Assembly: GCA_963668325.1 (NCBI GenBank)
Contig: OY764222.1
Coordinates: 3,038,001-3,102,000 of the forward strand
Origin: MPNP01 sp963668325
GTDB lineage: Bacteria; Pseudomonadota; Alphaproteobacteria; Rhodobacterales; Rhodobacteraceae
Length of the DNA stretch: 64,000 nucleotides
Direction of reading: 5' to 3'
Under the pieces are notes generated by a model. The model ran no database searches. It was not told where the DNA came from and saw only the letters and a program-made list of their open reading frames with translations. The position numbers and the translations under genes were made by a program. Numbering within the stretch: position 1 is the first letter of the stretch; each line of letters starts with the position of its first letter. This document shows, piece by piece, positions 27,375-36,994 of the stretch.

Positions 27375-28358
27375 ATTACTGTTATTGCAATTGATGCAAT
27401 GGGAGGCGATCAGGGTCCCATTCCCGTTGTTGCCGGTATGGCAAGGGTGGCAAAAAAGGATCCAGATGTAGCTTTTGTCGTACACGGCAACGAAAGTCAG
27501 CTCAACAAACGAATCAAAAAATACAAAGCCCTCGCTAACCGATGTGAGGTAAAACCCACCACCAAGGTAATTTCCATGGATACCAAGCCAAGTACGGCAC
27601 TGCGCACTGGTAGGGATTCCTCAATGTGGTCAACCATTGACACTTTGAAAGCAGGGCTTGCCAATGTAGCCGTCTCTTGTGGAAATACGGGTGCCCTGAT
27701 GGCTACTTCCATGCTTAATTTAAAAAAGGCCTCAGGTGTATCCAGACCTGCGATAGCTTGCCTTTGTCCTTCACCAAATGTGAGTGGCTACAATGTCCTG
27801 CTTGATGCAGGCGCGGATATTAAAGCCGATGAAAAGGATTTGCTTTGTTATTGTATCCTTGGAACCAGGTTTGCCCAAAATGGCTTGTCGATTGATCGAC
27901 CTCGGATAGGTCTATTGAATGTCGGAACTGAATCTCATAAAGGAAGATCTGAAATCAAGGCGGCCTACAATCTTATTTCCGAGAATGAGGAACATCACGG
28001 CTACGAATTTGTGGGATTTGTTGAAGGTACTGAAATATTTTCAAATAAAGTTGATGTCATAGTAACGGATGGTTTCACCGGCAACACAGCCATCAAGAGC
28101 TCAGAGGGAGCCGCAAGGATAATCAGAAATCAACTTCGACAGGCATTTACTCACTCACCCTTTTCACGTATTGGTAGTTTTTTTGCCTACACTTCTCTCC
28201 GAAGGTTTTTTAAGCGGATTGACCCCAGAAGATCAAATGGTGGGGTATTCCTTGGTTTGAATGGTATTGTCATCAAATCCCATGGCAGTTCAGATGCAAT
28301 AGGAATTGAGGCTGCTATAACTCTCGGCGTGAAGTTGGCAAGGTCGAAATCTTTCTGA
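27375..28358 (+). CDS. plsX: Phosphate acyltransferase PlsX
   Basis: Makes acyl-phosphate from acyl-ACP for phospholipid synthesis. It has VIAIDAMGGDQGP, GNTGALMA, GLLNVGTESHKG and VTDGFTGNTAIKSSEG. The first ATG (27399) begins within the conserved motif and would remove IAIDA. Upstream codons back to a TAA at 27357 contain no ATG, GTG or TTG, so the best candidate start is ATT 27375, a few bases after AAAGAGAAG; that gives 327 residues. ATT initiation is rare and this is an inference; an undetected sequencing error is the alternative. It is followed by fabH in an operon. Confidence 0.9.
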   Translation: MTVIAIDAMGGDQGPIPVVAGMARVAKKDPDVAFVVHGNESQLNKRIKKYKALANRCEVKPTTKVISMDTKPSTALRTGRDSSMWSTIDTLKAGLANVAVSCGNTGALMATSMLNLKKASGVSRPAIACLCPSPNVSGYNVLLDAGADIKADEKDLLCYCILGTRFAQNGLSIDRPRIGLLNVGTESHKGRSEIKAAYNLISENEEHHGYEFVGFVEGTEIFSNKVDVIVTDGFTGNTAIKSSEGAARIIRNQLRQAFTHSPFSRIGSFFAYTSLRRFFKRIDPRRSNGGVFLGLNGIVIKSHGSSDAIGIEAAITLGVKLARSKSF

Positions 28359-28397
28359 TATAATCAAACAGTTTGAACCATACGAGAAAATATTCGA

Positions 28398-29372
28398 ATG
28401 AATAATATCAGGTCTGTTGTAACTGGCACGGGTCATTACCTTCCAGAAAAAATTGTTCCAAACAGTTATTTTGAGGACTTTATTGATACATCTGATGAGT
28501 GGATCACCACCCGTACAGGTATCAAGCAAAGACACTTTGCCTCGTCGGAGGAAAGCACTTCCACTATGGGCATTAAGGCTGCCCAAATGGCTTTGGTAAA
28601 TAGTGGGAATAAACCCGAAGATATAGATTTGGTCATTTTAGCCACCTCAACTTCAGACCATACCTTTCCATCCACCGCAACCCAAATCCAAAGTGGACTT
28701 GGGATCTCCCGTGGTTATGCCTTTGATATCCAGGCTGTTTGTGCGGGTTTTGTTTTTGCTCTGGCCAATGCCAACGCCCTGATCAAATCTGGTGAAGCAA
28801 CCAAGGCCCTGGTTATTGGTTCCGAAACCTTTTCCCGTTTAATGGATTGGGAAGACAGGACAACATGCATCCTTTTCGGCGATGGTGCCGGTGCAGTTGT
28901 GGTTGAAGAAGATCAACCAGCAAATGGAGGCCCCGAAAGAGGGGTACTTGCGACTGATTTGCATTCGGATGGACGTTATAAAGATATCCTTTTTGTAGAT
29001 GGGGGTGTAACAACCGGAACAACTGGCCATTTGCGGATGAAAGGTCGAGAAGTTTTTCGACATGCCGTTTCAAAACTGGTTAACTCCACAGAAGAAGTAT
29101 TGAAAAAGGCTAAGGTGAGTGGTTCAGATGTTGACTGGGCTGTACCCCATCAGGCAAACATAAGAATAATTCAGTCTGCGACACAAAAATTAAATATCCC
29201 AATCGATAAGGTCGTAGTGACCTTGGAGCAACATGGAAATACCTCAGCTGCATCCATTCCCATTTCTCTATCGGTTGCCAATGCAGAAGGTAAATTCAAA
29301 AAAGGGGATTTGATACTTTCTCACGCCATTGGTGGGGGGCTTTGCTGGGGTTCATTTCTTTTAAGGTGGTAA
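28398..29372 (+). CDS. fabH: 3-oxoacyl-[ACP] synthase III
   Basis: 324 residues. Condenses acetyl-CoA with malonyl-ACP to start fatty-acid synthesis. It has TGTGHYLPEKIVPN, the catalytic Cys in AVCAGFVFAL, the His in VPHQANIRI and the Asn in EQHGNTSAASIP, completing the Cys-His-Asn triad. The C-terminus GGGLCWGSFLLRW is typical. 39 bases after plsX. Confidence 0.96.
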   Translation: MNNIRSVVTGTGHYLPEKIVPNSYFEDFIDTSDEWITTRTGIKQRHFASSEESTSTMGIKAAQMALVNSGNKPEDIDLVILATSTSDHTFPSTATQIQSGLGISRGYAFDIQAVCAGFVFALANANALIKSGEATKALVIGSETFSRLMDWEDRTTCILFGDGAGAVVVEEDQPANGGPERGVLATDLHSDGRYKDILFVDGGVTTGTTGHLRMKGREVFRHAVSKLVNSTEEVLKKAKVSGSDVDWAVPHQANIRIIQSATQKLNIPIDKVVVTLEQHGNTSAASIPISLSVANAEGKFKKGDLILSHAIGGGLCWGSFLLRW

Positions 29373-29486
29373 AAACCGGTGGGGTGATGATAGGAATTTT
29401 GATTTCTTTCTTCAGCAATGACTTTCTCAATTTTAATCCTTCTGGTAGAATCCCCCTACCCCATGCAAGATCTTTAGGATAATTGA

Positions 29487-29777
29487 ATGGAAAAAGAGGT
29501 TTTAATCAAGAAGGATCTGATCGATATCCTCCATAACCGTTTTGGTCTTTCCCAAGCTGACTGTAAATTATTCGTTGACTCAATTTTCCAGGAAATTCTA
29601 AACACCTTAGCTAAAGGTGAACCGGTAAAAATTTCATCTTTTGGAACTTTCCAGGTAAAATTCAGGGCAAGTCAGGAAATTTTGGATATAAACACCAAAG
29701 AGGAACGAACCCTTGGTCCAAGATACAAGGTTAAGTTCATACCTTCGAACAAACTAAAGCAAAAAGTTAATAATTAG
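29487..29777 (+). CDS. ihfA: Integration host factor subunit alpha (HU/IHF family)
   Basis: 96 residues, small DNA-bending protein. It opens with KKDLIDILHNRFGLSQADCKLFVDSIF, then KISSFGTFQV and a C-terminal NTKEERTLGPRYKVKFIPSNKLKQKV. Instead of the usual RNPKTGE of IHF-alpha it has INTKEER. The assignment as alpha rests on the fabH-ihfA-merR order usual in alphaproteobacteria. Confidence 0.85.
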   Translation: MEKEVLIKKDLIDILHNRFGLSQADCKLFVDSIFQEILNTLAKGEPVKISSFGTFQVKFRASQEILDINTKEERTLGPRYKVKFIPSNKLKQKVNN

Positions 29778-29796
29778 CCGCTTCTAAATAGAAAAA

Positions 29797-30348
29797 TTGT
29801 CCTCAAAGAAACCAAAACATAAACTGATCGGAACCGTTTCGAAAGAACTGGGAATTGATCAATCAACCCTTAGGTACTGGGAAACAAAATTCCCAATTAC
29901 CAAGCCACAATTTCAGGACAACAAGCGTATTTATGATCAGGATAATATTACTCTTTTGAAGGGGATTCATTTTCTGATTACCAAAAAGGGGTATACGACA
30001 AAAAGGGTTCAAAGATTAATTGAGGAAAAAGGTAGGGAATATATCATTGAGGTCGCAGAACTTCCCTTGTTACTTAGATCAGTCCCTGATGAAACAACCA
30101 AAAAAAGCGAGTTGAAGAGTTTATTACCCGAAACCTACACGGTACAGGAACCTCAACCAACAGTAGAGCACTCCCCCAAGAGTAAATTACTTGATTTGTC
30201 TTCCCTGCAAGAAATCCTGAATTCGGCAAGTTTTGGAATTAGTTTAAGCATTCCGGAGGATGGAAACGTATCAGTTGATTTTTCTAAAAAAGAAAAATTG
30301 GAAGTTGTGTATCGGGAGTTGGATAATATTAAATCCCGTATGGCTTGA
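29797..30348 (+). CDS. MerR-family transcriptional regulator
   Basis: 183 residues starting at TTG 29797. The N-terminal winged helix reads LIGTVSKELGIDQSTLRYWETKFPITKPQ, then NKRIYDQDNITLLKGIHFLITKKGYTTKRVQRLIEEKG. The C-terminal half is unconserved. This is the MerR protein that commonly follows ihfA in alphaproteobacteria; no effector-binding domain is evident, so the signal is unknown. Confidence 0.85.
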   Translation: MSSKKPKHKLIGTVSKELGIDQSTLRYWETKFPITKPQFQDNKRIYDQDNITLLKGIHFLITKKGYTTKRVQRLIEEKGREYIIEVAELPLLLRSVPDETTKKSELKSLLPETYTVQEPQPTVEHSPKSKLLDLSSLQEILNSASFGISLSIPEDGNVSVDFSKKEKLEVVYRELDNIKSRMA

Positions 30349-30394
30349 TTTAGTGTTTGAACAAATGCACCAATATATTATATCTCTCCGATGG

Positions 30395-30418
30395 TGTCAG
30401 GAATAAGAATTCCTGACA
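30395..30418 (+). terminator. Hairpin between merR and tRNA-Pro
   Basis: Perfect 10-base inverted repeat TGTCAGGAAT / ATTCCTGACA around a 4-base loop, located 47 bases after the merR stop. There is no T-run, so it may be a terminator or an RNA processing hairpin. Confidence 0.45.
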
Positions 30419-30430
30419 AATCCATAGTGT

Positions 30431-30508
30431 CGGGCCATAGCGCAGCCTGGTTAGCGCGTTCGTCTGGGGGACGAGAGGTCGTGAGTTCGAATCTCACTGG
30501 CCCGACCA
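30431..30508 (+). tRNA. tRNA-Pro (anticodon GGG)
   Basis: Cloverleaf read by eye: acceptor CGGGCCA (30431-30437) pairs with TGGCCCG (30498-30504), the discriminator is A, and CCA is encoded. The anticodon loop CTGGGGG gives GGG, and the T-arm contains GTTCGAATC. The D-arm TAGCGCAGCCTGGTTAGCGCG is standard. It reads proline codon CCC. Confidence 0.95.
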
Positions 30509-30539
30509 TCGTTGGAATATTTTCAGGTAAGGAAATCAG

Positions 30540-31643
30540 TTGTTACTAGAAGAGAAGCTTTTCGAACCAAAAGGCATCTTACCTGACAGGATGATCAACC
30601 TGATGTGTGAAAAAGGGTTGATCCAAGGCAGTACTAGAATCAACAGGAGTCAAATTCAGCCGGCAAGCCTGGATTTGCGGTTGGGAAGTACGGCCTACCG
30701 GGTACGCGTCTCCTTTTTAACTAATAAAGAAGGACGAATAATAGATCGCATCAACGAATTCGGGATGCATACCATCAATATTGAAGAGGGTGCCGTTCTG
30801 GAAAAAGGGTGTGTTTATGTCATACCCTTAATGGAGTCCTTGCAACTACCTGCCGGCATATCTGGTGTTGCTAACGCCAAAAGCTCAACGGGGAGACTTG
30901 ATCTCTTGACCCGATTGATTACAGATTTTGGATCGGAATTTGATCGAATAGAAAATGGCTATACAGGTCCACTGTTTGCTGAAGTATGTCCTCGCTCTTT
31001 TTCTGTATGCGTCAAACAGGGCACCCTTCTGAACCAGGTTAGGTTTGGGAATGGTTCAAGCCCGTTATCTACTGATGATTACAACATAATCCGGCAGGCC
31101 AATCACATTGAATCGGATTTGGTTAATCTGGAGGAAGGGTTGGATTTTTCCGTTGATCTTAGCCTGGAAAATGATTTGGTCGGATACCGGGCCAAACAGC
31201 ATACGGGCATAATTGATTTATCCAACTCCAATTATTACCCCCCGCAAGACTTTTGGGATCCAGTTTATGCTTACAAAAAGCAGATTATACTTGACCCGGG
31301 ATCCTTCTATATATTAGCCAGTCAGGAAGAGGTAACAATCCCTCCAAGGTACGCTGCAGAAATGACACCGTATTTGCCGATGGTGGGAGAATTCAGGGTT
31401 CATTATGCAGGTTTTTTTGACCCCGGCTTTGGTTATCAGGGGACGGGTGGTGCAGGCTCCAGGGGGGTTCTGGAAGTACGTTGCCATGAGGTTCCTTTTT
31501 TACTAGAGCACGGCCAAAAAATGGGAAAGTTGGTTTTTGAAAAAATGATGGAAGAACCAGAAAACCCCTATGGTTCGCAGAATTACTCCAACTATCAGGG
31601 CCAAAGGCTGAAATTGTCACGCCATTTCAAGGTTGTAAACTAA
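30540..31643 (+). CDS. dcd: 2'-deoxycytidine 5'-triphosphate deaminase, tandem-domain form
   Basis: 367 residues, about twice a normal Dcd. Two dUTPase/Dcd-fold halves are visible: the first with QPASLDLRLGS, GVANAKSSTGRLDLLTR and AEVCPRSFSV; the second with FYILASQEEVTIPPRYAAEM, FDPGFGYQGTGGAGSRGVLEVR and HGQKMGKLVFEKM. This long form is common in alphaproteobacteria and supplies dUTP for dTMP synthesis. Start TTG 30540 has AAGGA 7 bases upstream; no ATG is available before the conserved region. Confidence 0.9.
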   Translation: MLLEEKLFEPKGILPDRMINLMCEKGLIQGSTRINRSQIQPASLDLRLGSTAYRVRVSFLTNKEGRIIDRINEFGMHTINIEEGAVLEKGCVYVIPLMESLQLPAGISGVANAKSSTGRLDLLTRLITDFGSEFDRIENGYTGPLFAEVCPRSFSVCVKQGTLLNQVRFGNGSSPLSTDDYNIIRQANHIESDLVNLEEGLDFSVDLSLENDLVGYRAKQHTGIIDLSNSNYYPPQDFWDPVYAYKKQIILDPGSFYILASQEEVTIPPRYAAEMTPYLPMVGEFRVHYAGFFDPGFGYQGTGGAGSRGVLEVRCHEVPFLLEHGQKMGKLVFEKMMEEPENPYGSQNYSNYQGQRLKLSRHFKVVN

Positions 31644-32649
31644 GCCCTTGGTTGAAATCCGTTAATAACAAATAGTCCTTGAGAAGTTTATCAGGATCAA
31701 CGGCTTCCGGTGTTTGACGCAAACTCAAGGCTCTTTCCGACCGCACTTGAGCTGCTTCACCCATATTCCCAACCTCGGAGGCGATATCAATCATTTCATC
31801 TATTTCTCCATTGCAATGGAGGATTATATCGCAACCTGCTTCAATCGACTGTCTTGCTCTTGATTTGATACTGCCCCCAAGTGCTCCCATTGATAAATCA
31901 TCAGTCATCAAAAGACCATCAAAACCGATTTTGGTTCGAATCAACTCAATTAACTTTGGTGAGGTGGTAGCTGGTTTTTCTGGATCAATTTCAGGATATA
32001 ACACATGAGCAGTCATCCCAAGAGGTATGGAATTCAAACTCTTGAAAGGATGGAAGTCACTGTCTACCAGCTCCTCTAAAGTCTTTTGGCACACCGGCAA
32101 TTCATCATGGCTATCCGCTATAGTACTACCATGTCCGGGTATATGCTTTAAAACAGGCAAAAGGCCACCATTAAGGCAGGCATTGACCACTTCCTGGGCA
32201 ATGTCAGAAACCATTTCAGGTTTCAAGCCATAGCATCGGTTTCTTAAAACTGGGTGGGTATTCTTCGTTGCCAAATCTCCAAGCGGTACACAATTTGTAT
32301 CTATTCCCAACTCAAGAAGTTCCGTGGCTATATACCGGTAACGAAGCCACATGATTTTTTTTGCCATTTTAAGTGGATAACGGGTGCATATATCAAGTGG
32401 CGGTTCCCAATCTCTCCATTCTGGTGAAGTAAGGCGTTGGACCCGACCTCCCTCCTGATCAATCAATATTGGCGCAAAATACCCAACTGATTCTCTCAAT
32501 TCATCTGTGAGTTTCTGGATTTGGACCTTGCTTTTCAGATTACGAGAAAAAAGGATAAAGCCAAAAGGTTTTACCTCATTGAAGAAAGCAAACTCATTTT
32601 GTGTTAAGTTTGGACCCGAACAGCCAAAAATGTATCCTCCGTAATTCAT
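31627..32649 (-). CDS. nagZ: Beta-N-acetylhexosaminidase
   Basis: 340-residue GH3 enzyme that removes GlcNAc from anhydro-muropeptides during cell-wall recycling. It has the loop KHIPGHGSTIADSHDELPV with the catalytic His/Asp dyad, LIDQEGGRVQRL, and the nucleophile Asp in LLMTDDLSMGAL. No signal peptide, so it should be cytoplasmic. It overlaps the SPOR gene by 4 bases (ATGA) and its 3' end overlaps the end of dcd by 17 bases on the opposite strand. Confidence 0.93.
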   Translation of the reverse strand: MNYGGYIFGCSGPNLTQNEFAFFNEVKPFGFILFSRNLKSKVQIQKLTDELRESVGYFAPILIDQEGGRVQRLTSPEWRDWEPPLDICTRYPLKMAKKIMWLRYRYIATELLELGIDTNCVPLGDLATKNTHPVLRNRCYGLKPEMVSDIAQEVVNACLNGGLLPVLKHIPGHGSTIADSHDELPVCQKTLEELVDSDFHPFKSLNSIPLGMTAHVLYPEIDPEKPATTSPKLIELIRTKIGFDGLLMTDDLSMGALGGSIKSRARQSIEAGCDIILHCNGEIDEMIDIASEVGNMGEAAQVRSERALSLRQTPEAVDPDKLLKDYLLLTDFNQGLSLQP

Positions 32650-33476
32650 TGGTCCATCAAGGTCCTTATACAGGCAGGATGTCCTCCAGCTTCAATTCTG
32701 GCACAAAAGGAATCGGCTTCACTTTCCGAATCAAACCCAACAGCGTAAAGTCGATAAGAAATGGCAACTGAACCGGTAAATTTCTTGATTACCCAATCCT
32801 TGGCTGCCAAGTCCTTGGGAAACTTTTTTAAAATCTCACGCCAATTATTGGATGCCAGATTATAGCTGGGATGAGTCCCAATATATGCAATAATTGCTCC
32901 TTCGTGGATATCCGAGGGTACTAGTTCCCTACCTGTAAATACCAGTGCGACATTGCCATTATCTCGTTCTATTTCTGTAGGTGGGAGAGTTTCTGCCTCT
33001 ATTTCCATGGGAGGGACACCCTGCTCAACTTGTATGAAGAAATCTTCAAGAATCTCCTTACCGGTTTTTGCCACCATGATATCTCCTTCCTCAGATTCTT
33101 CTTTTACTTGCAATGGAATACCCCTTGAGTTCAGAGATAGGATATCTTCGGGCAATTCCACTGGTGGGGGAGCATAGCCAATTGTTGTCAATTCCTCATT
33201 GAACGGATCTCCATGGACCAAAACATTTACCAGGTATCCAGTATGTTTTGCTTCCTTCCCACCGGGATCTACGGGTTTTATCCAAAGGCCCGGTTCAGCC
33301 TTTATTATTGGTATATCCGACTGTTCTTGATTCCCTGTAACCTCATAATAAAATAAAATTCTGACAAGAAAGAATAAGATTATCAGGGAGACTAGGAAGA
33401 TTAAACCCTGAAATATCCTTTTTGCAAAACCAGGCCCCTTATTAATGGCTGGATAATCTAATATTGAGGTCTTCAT
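32646..33476 (-). CDS. SPOR-domain membrane protein
   Basis: 276 residues: cytoplasmic N-terminus, one transmembrane helix at about 22-45 (FQGLIFLVSLIILFFLVRILFYY), a Pro/Glu-rich periplasmic linker, and a C-terminal SPOR domain (about 195-276) with IIAYIGTHPS, WVIKKFTGSVAISYRLYAVGF and a Cys-containing end. SPOR domains bind denuded septal glycan strands, so a division or cell-wall role is likely. The argS - SPOR - nagZ order is usual in alphaproteobacteria. Confidence 0.85.
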   Translation of the reverse strand: MKTSILDYPAINKGPGFAKRIFQGLIFLVSLIILFFLVRILFYYEVTGNQEQSDIPIIKAEPGLWIKPVDPGGKEAKHTGYLVNVLVHGDPFNEELTTIGYAPPPVELPEDILSLNSRGIPLQVKEESEEGDIMVAKTGKEILEDFFIQVEQGVPPMEIEAETLPPTEIERDNGNVALVFTGRELVPSDIHEGAIIAYIGTHPSYNLASNNWREILKKFPKDLAAKDWVIKKFTGSVAISYRLYAVGFDSESEADSFCARIEAGGHPACIRTLMDQ

Positions 33477-33507
33477 CGGTGTGTCAGATGCATTGTGTAA
33501 ACATATG

Positions 33508-35250
33508 TCACATTTCGGTCAAGGGCCTAACTCCCATTATCCCAAGCCCTTGGGCGACAATTATCCCCGTTGATCTGGCCAGAGCCAGCCCTGCAATTGT
33601 CATTTCTGGATTATCTTCCTGAAGTATCCTTAACCTGCTTTTTTCTTTACCCATGGACCAGAAACTGTGGAAGCCCGAAGCCACTTCCATAAGATAGAAA
33701 ATTATCCTGTGGGGTTCCCGATGTAAAGTCGCCAATTCAATGATGCGTGGCCATTCAGCAAGTTTTCGTAGAAAGAAAATATGTTCTGGTTCTGAAATAT
33801 ATTCCTGATTGAATTGTTCCAAAACCTGGTCACTAACGTCAAGTCCACTTTCTTCGGCTCTTTTCAGGAGGGAACAGATCCTGGCATGAGCATATTGCAC
33901 ATAAAATACAGGATTGTCTCTTGATTGCTCACGAACCTTTTCAAAATTGAAATCCAATGGTGCATCATTTTTACGCATTAACATCACAAACCGCGTAACA
34001 TCTGAGCCAACGGCCTTGACTGCTTCTCTCAAAAGCACAAAGTTGCCGGCACGCTTGGACATTTTCATTACTTCATCGTCCGAGATCACATTGACCAGTT
34101 GAATTAATTTTACAACAAATGGTATTTTTCCTCCTGAGAGCGCGTCTACAACTGCCGTCAACCTTTTGACATAACCGCCATGGTCAGCACCGAAGACATT
34201 AATCAACTCATCGTATCCTCGTGAAACCTTATCGAAATGGTACGCAATATCTGGCGCAAAATAGGTCCAGCTTCCATCGGATTTCTTAATGGGTCTATCG
34301 ACATCATCACCATATTCAGTCGACTTCAGCAGCAATTGTTCACGGGCTTCCCAATTCTCCAGAGATTTCCCCTTGGGGGGTTCAAGAATTCCCCTGTAGA
34401 TTAGACCCATCTCTTTTAAATGATCTATGGCCTCCTCAATCCTGGCCGTTTCTACTATCGATTTTTCGTGGATAAACTTATCCATCTCAATATGCAGAAG
34501 GCCCAGGTCTTCCTTGATCAGGTTCAACATTTCCTTGATGGAGAACTCTCGAAATGTTTCTAACCAGACTATTTCCGGTTGGTCCACATATTGATCACCG
34601 AACTTATCTTTCAGCCTTTGACCAATAGAAACCAAATAATCACCTTGGTAGCTATTGGGACCGAATGATATTTCCTGGTCATTCGCCTGAAGATACCTCA
34701 GATAGGAACTCCTTGCCAGGGTATCAACCTGCGCACCGCCATCATTGACATAGTATTCTCTGGTAACGTCGTAACCTGAAAACTCCAGTAGCCTGCCAAG
34801 GACATCACCATATACTGCCCCTCTGGCATGACCAACATGCAAAGGCCCGGTAGGATTGGCCGATACAAATTCCAGGTTTACCCTAATACCCTTGCCGATA
34901 TCTGTACGACCGTATTCATCCTTTAAATTGATTATTTCCCTTAAGGATTCATGCCAATAGGCAGGAGCAAGGACAAAATTGATAAACCCCGGTCCAGCTA
35001 TGGAAACAGATTTGATTTTTTCTTCACCACTCAGTTTCTCAACCAATGCACTGGCTATTTGCCTTGGGTTGGTTTTTGCTTTTCCTGCTACTATCAAAGG
35101 GGCATTGGTGGAAACTTCCCCATGATCATCATTCTTGGGTCTTTCAACAGAGAAATTATATCCCTGGCTACCATTGGGAAGTAAACCCTCATCGACCAAC
35201 TCCTTGATCTTGGTCTTTATCAGGGATTTTATTTCAGAAAATATATCCAT
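33508..35250 (-). CDS. argS: Arginine--tRNA ligase
   Basis: 580-residue class I synthetase. It has the N-terminal additional domain, VNLEFVSANPTGPLHVGHARGAVYGD (split here) with the HIGH-type HVGH, the ADHGGYVKRL motif and the KMSKS-type KMSKRAGN. The DALR anticodon domain includes VQYAHARICSLLKR. First gene of the leftward argS-SPOR-nagZ operon. Confidence 0.97.
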   Translation of the reverse strand: MDIFSEIKSLIKTKIKELVDEGLLPNGSQGYNFSVERPKNDDHGEVSTNAPLIVAGKAKTNPRQIASALVEKLSGEEKIKSVSIAGPGFINFVLAPAYWHESLREIINLKDEYGRTDIGKGIRVNLEFVSANPTGPLHVGHARGAVYGDVLGRLLEFSGYDVTREYYVNDGGAQVDTLARSSYLRYLQANDQEISFGPNSYQGDYLVSIGQRLKDKFGDQYVDQPEIVWLETFREFSIKEMLNLIKEDLGLLHIEMDKFIHEKSIVETARIEEAIDHLKEMGLIYRGILEPPKGKSLENWEAREQLLLKSTEYGDDVDRPIKKSDGSWTYFAPDIAYHFDKVSRGYDELINVFGADHGGYVKRLTAVVDALSGGKIPFVVKLIQLVNVISDDEVMKMSKRAGNFVLLREAVKAVGSDVTRFVMLMRKNDAPLDFNFEKVREQSRDNPVFYVQYAHARICSLLKRAEESGLDVSDQVLEQFNQEYISEPEHIFFLRKLAEWPRIIELATLHREPHRIIFYLMEVASGFHSFWSMGKEKSRLRILQEDNPEMTIAGLALARSTGIIVAQGLGIMGVRPLTEM

Positions 35251-35408
35251 CTTATTCGGAACTTTTTCACGCTGAGTTAATTTAACTTAAGAATTCATTC
35301 AAATGTATAGACCAATGATAGAATTTGTTAGTAGTGAAGATTTAACTGTGGATACAAATTTTGTGATAATTCCTACCTGGAAACAGACCATTATCATTAA
35401 TCGAAAAT

Positions 35409-36536
35409 TTATTTAACTTTATCCCTATAAATCTCGATGACAAACTTTTCTGTCATGCCGGAAATATAGTCCCCAATAATCCTTTCTTTTTGATCAGGCA
35501 TTGCGTTTACCTTTTGTACCCAGGAATTTGGGAGTTCCTCTGGATTCTCAAAGTAAAATTCAAATACCCTTCGGATAATCTTTTTCGGACTATCTTTTTC
35601 CCTTAGGATTCTTTCATTTTGATACATATTTTCCCAAAGGAATTTCCTTATGATATTGAGCTCCTCCAATGCTCTTGGTGAAAAGGAAATAATGCTGGTT
35701 GGGTATAAACGTACCTCCTCGGAGGATTTTAAACCCGCACAATCTAATGCTTCCCGCGAAACCTGGGTTAAATCCACTACAAAATAATCAAAAATCTTGC
35801 GGATTATCTCTAAACTCAGATGGTTTTCACTGATTGTTGAATCTCGTTCCAATATTTTGTTCCTAAATTTTTCTACCAAAGGTATTTTGGTAATATCCTC
35901 CAATGAAAATAGGCCTGCCCTTAATCCATCCTGCAGATCATGACAATTATAGGTAATATCATCAGCAAGTGAGGCAACTTGTGCCTCACAGCTAGGAAAT
36001 TGATCAAGTGCCAGATCATGTTTGGTATTATATTCTTGAACGTATGAAGGGATATTGGTGGTAAGTGGGCCGTTATGCTTGATAATGCCTTCCAGGCAAT
36101 ACCATGACAAATTAAGACCCTTAAATTTATTGTAGGGATTTTCCAGTAAGGTTACAATCCTTAATGCCTGTACGTTGTGGTCAAAACCGCCCACATCAAA
36201 TAAAATTTTATTGAGGATATTCTCACCCATATGTCCAAATGGAGGGTGCCCCAAATCATGTACAAGTGCGATTGCTTCAGTGAGCTCAGGGTTTAACCCC
36301 AACATGGATGCTATTTGCCTTGAAACTCTTGATACCTCAATTGTATGGGTCAACCTGTTTCGTACATGGTCATTTTCTGGTTTGATAAATACTTGCGTCT
36401 TTCCGATAAGCCTGCGAAAGGCCGAGGTATGAATTACCCTGTCGCCATCTCTGAAAAAGGGTGACCTTTGTGGATTATCTTTATCCTGATGTAGCCGGCC
36501 AGGATGAACATCATGTCGTACTGCACAATCTATCAA
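35409..36536 (-). CDS. dgt: Deoxyguanosinetriphosphate triphosphohydrolase-like protein
   Basis: 375-residue HD-domain dNTPase of the short Dgt class. Conserved segments are RSPFFRDGDRVIHTSAFRRLIGKTQVF, NRLTHTIEVSRVSRQIA (metal His), LVHDLGHPPFGHMGE (HD pair) and SLADDITYNCHDLQDGLRAG (final Asp). It hydrolyses dNTPs to nucleoside and triphosphate and controls dNTP pools. The start is TTG 36536; no ATG is nearby in frame. Divergent from erpA. Confidence 0.92.
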   Translation of the reverse strand: MIDCAVRHDVHPGRLHQDKDNPQRSPFFRDGDRVIHTSAFRRLIGKTQVFIKPENDHVRNRLTHTIEVSRVSRQIASMLGLNPELTEAIALVHDLGHPPFGHMGENILNKILFDVGGFDHNVQALRIVTLLENPYNKFKGLNLSWYCLEGIIKHNGPLTTNIPSYVQEYNTKHDLALDQFPSCEAQVASLADDITYNCHDLQDGLRAGLFSLEDITKIPLVEKFRNKILERDSTISENHLSLEIIRKIFDYFVVDLTQVSREALDCAGLKSSEEVRLYPTSIISFSPRALEELNIIRKFLWENMYQNERILREKDSPKKIIRRVFEFYFENPEELPNSWVQKVNAMPDQKERIIGDYISGMTEKFVIEIYRDKVK

Positions 36537-36639
36537 AATGAAATAATTCCCAACTGATTTTGTCTCTATTCTTGGATTTACTTGTCCATTCGGCTAGAAT
36601 TACTATATCCTTCTTGCAAGGGATATCCCATTATAATTG

Positions 36640-36984
36640 ATGATGTCAATCATGACTATACTAATTCCACCAAAGGTTTCAGACAGGGCTTATGAGAAAT
36701 TAGCCGAGGTCAACTCTGAGAATGTCGAAAAACTTTGCCTGCGTGTAGCAGTTAAAGGAGGAGGGTGTTCTGGGTTCCAATATGAAATTTTGTTGGACAA
36801 ACCACAGGAAGATGATCTGGTATTGGCCAAGGATGGGCAAACTGTTCTGATTGATGAAATTTCACTTCCCTTTCTCCAAGATTCGGTCATTGACTATACC
36901 GAAGAACTTATCGGTTCACGCTTCATCGTCTTGAATCCTAATGCCAAATCAACATGCGGATGCTCAATGAGTTTTTCACTATAG
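36640..36984 (+). CDS. erpA: Iron-sulfur cluster insertion protein (A-type carrier)
   Basis: About 114 residues of the HesB/IscA family with the three cluster cysteines: GGGCSGFQYEILLD, then the C-terminal STCGCSMSFSL (CGC). It delivers Fe-S clusters to target enzymes. Start codons TTG 36637, ATG 36640, ATG 36643 and ATG 36652 are all in frame and the sequence does not decide between them; 36640 is used. 10 bases separate it from xth. Confidence 0.92.
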   Translation: MMSIMTILIPPKVSDRAYEKLAEVNSENVEKLCLRVAVKGGGCSGFQYEILLDKPQEDDLVLAKDGQTVLIDEISLPFLQDSVIDYTEELIGSRFIVLNPNAKSTCGCSMSFSL

Positions 36985-36994
36985 CTGTCTGTTG

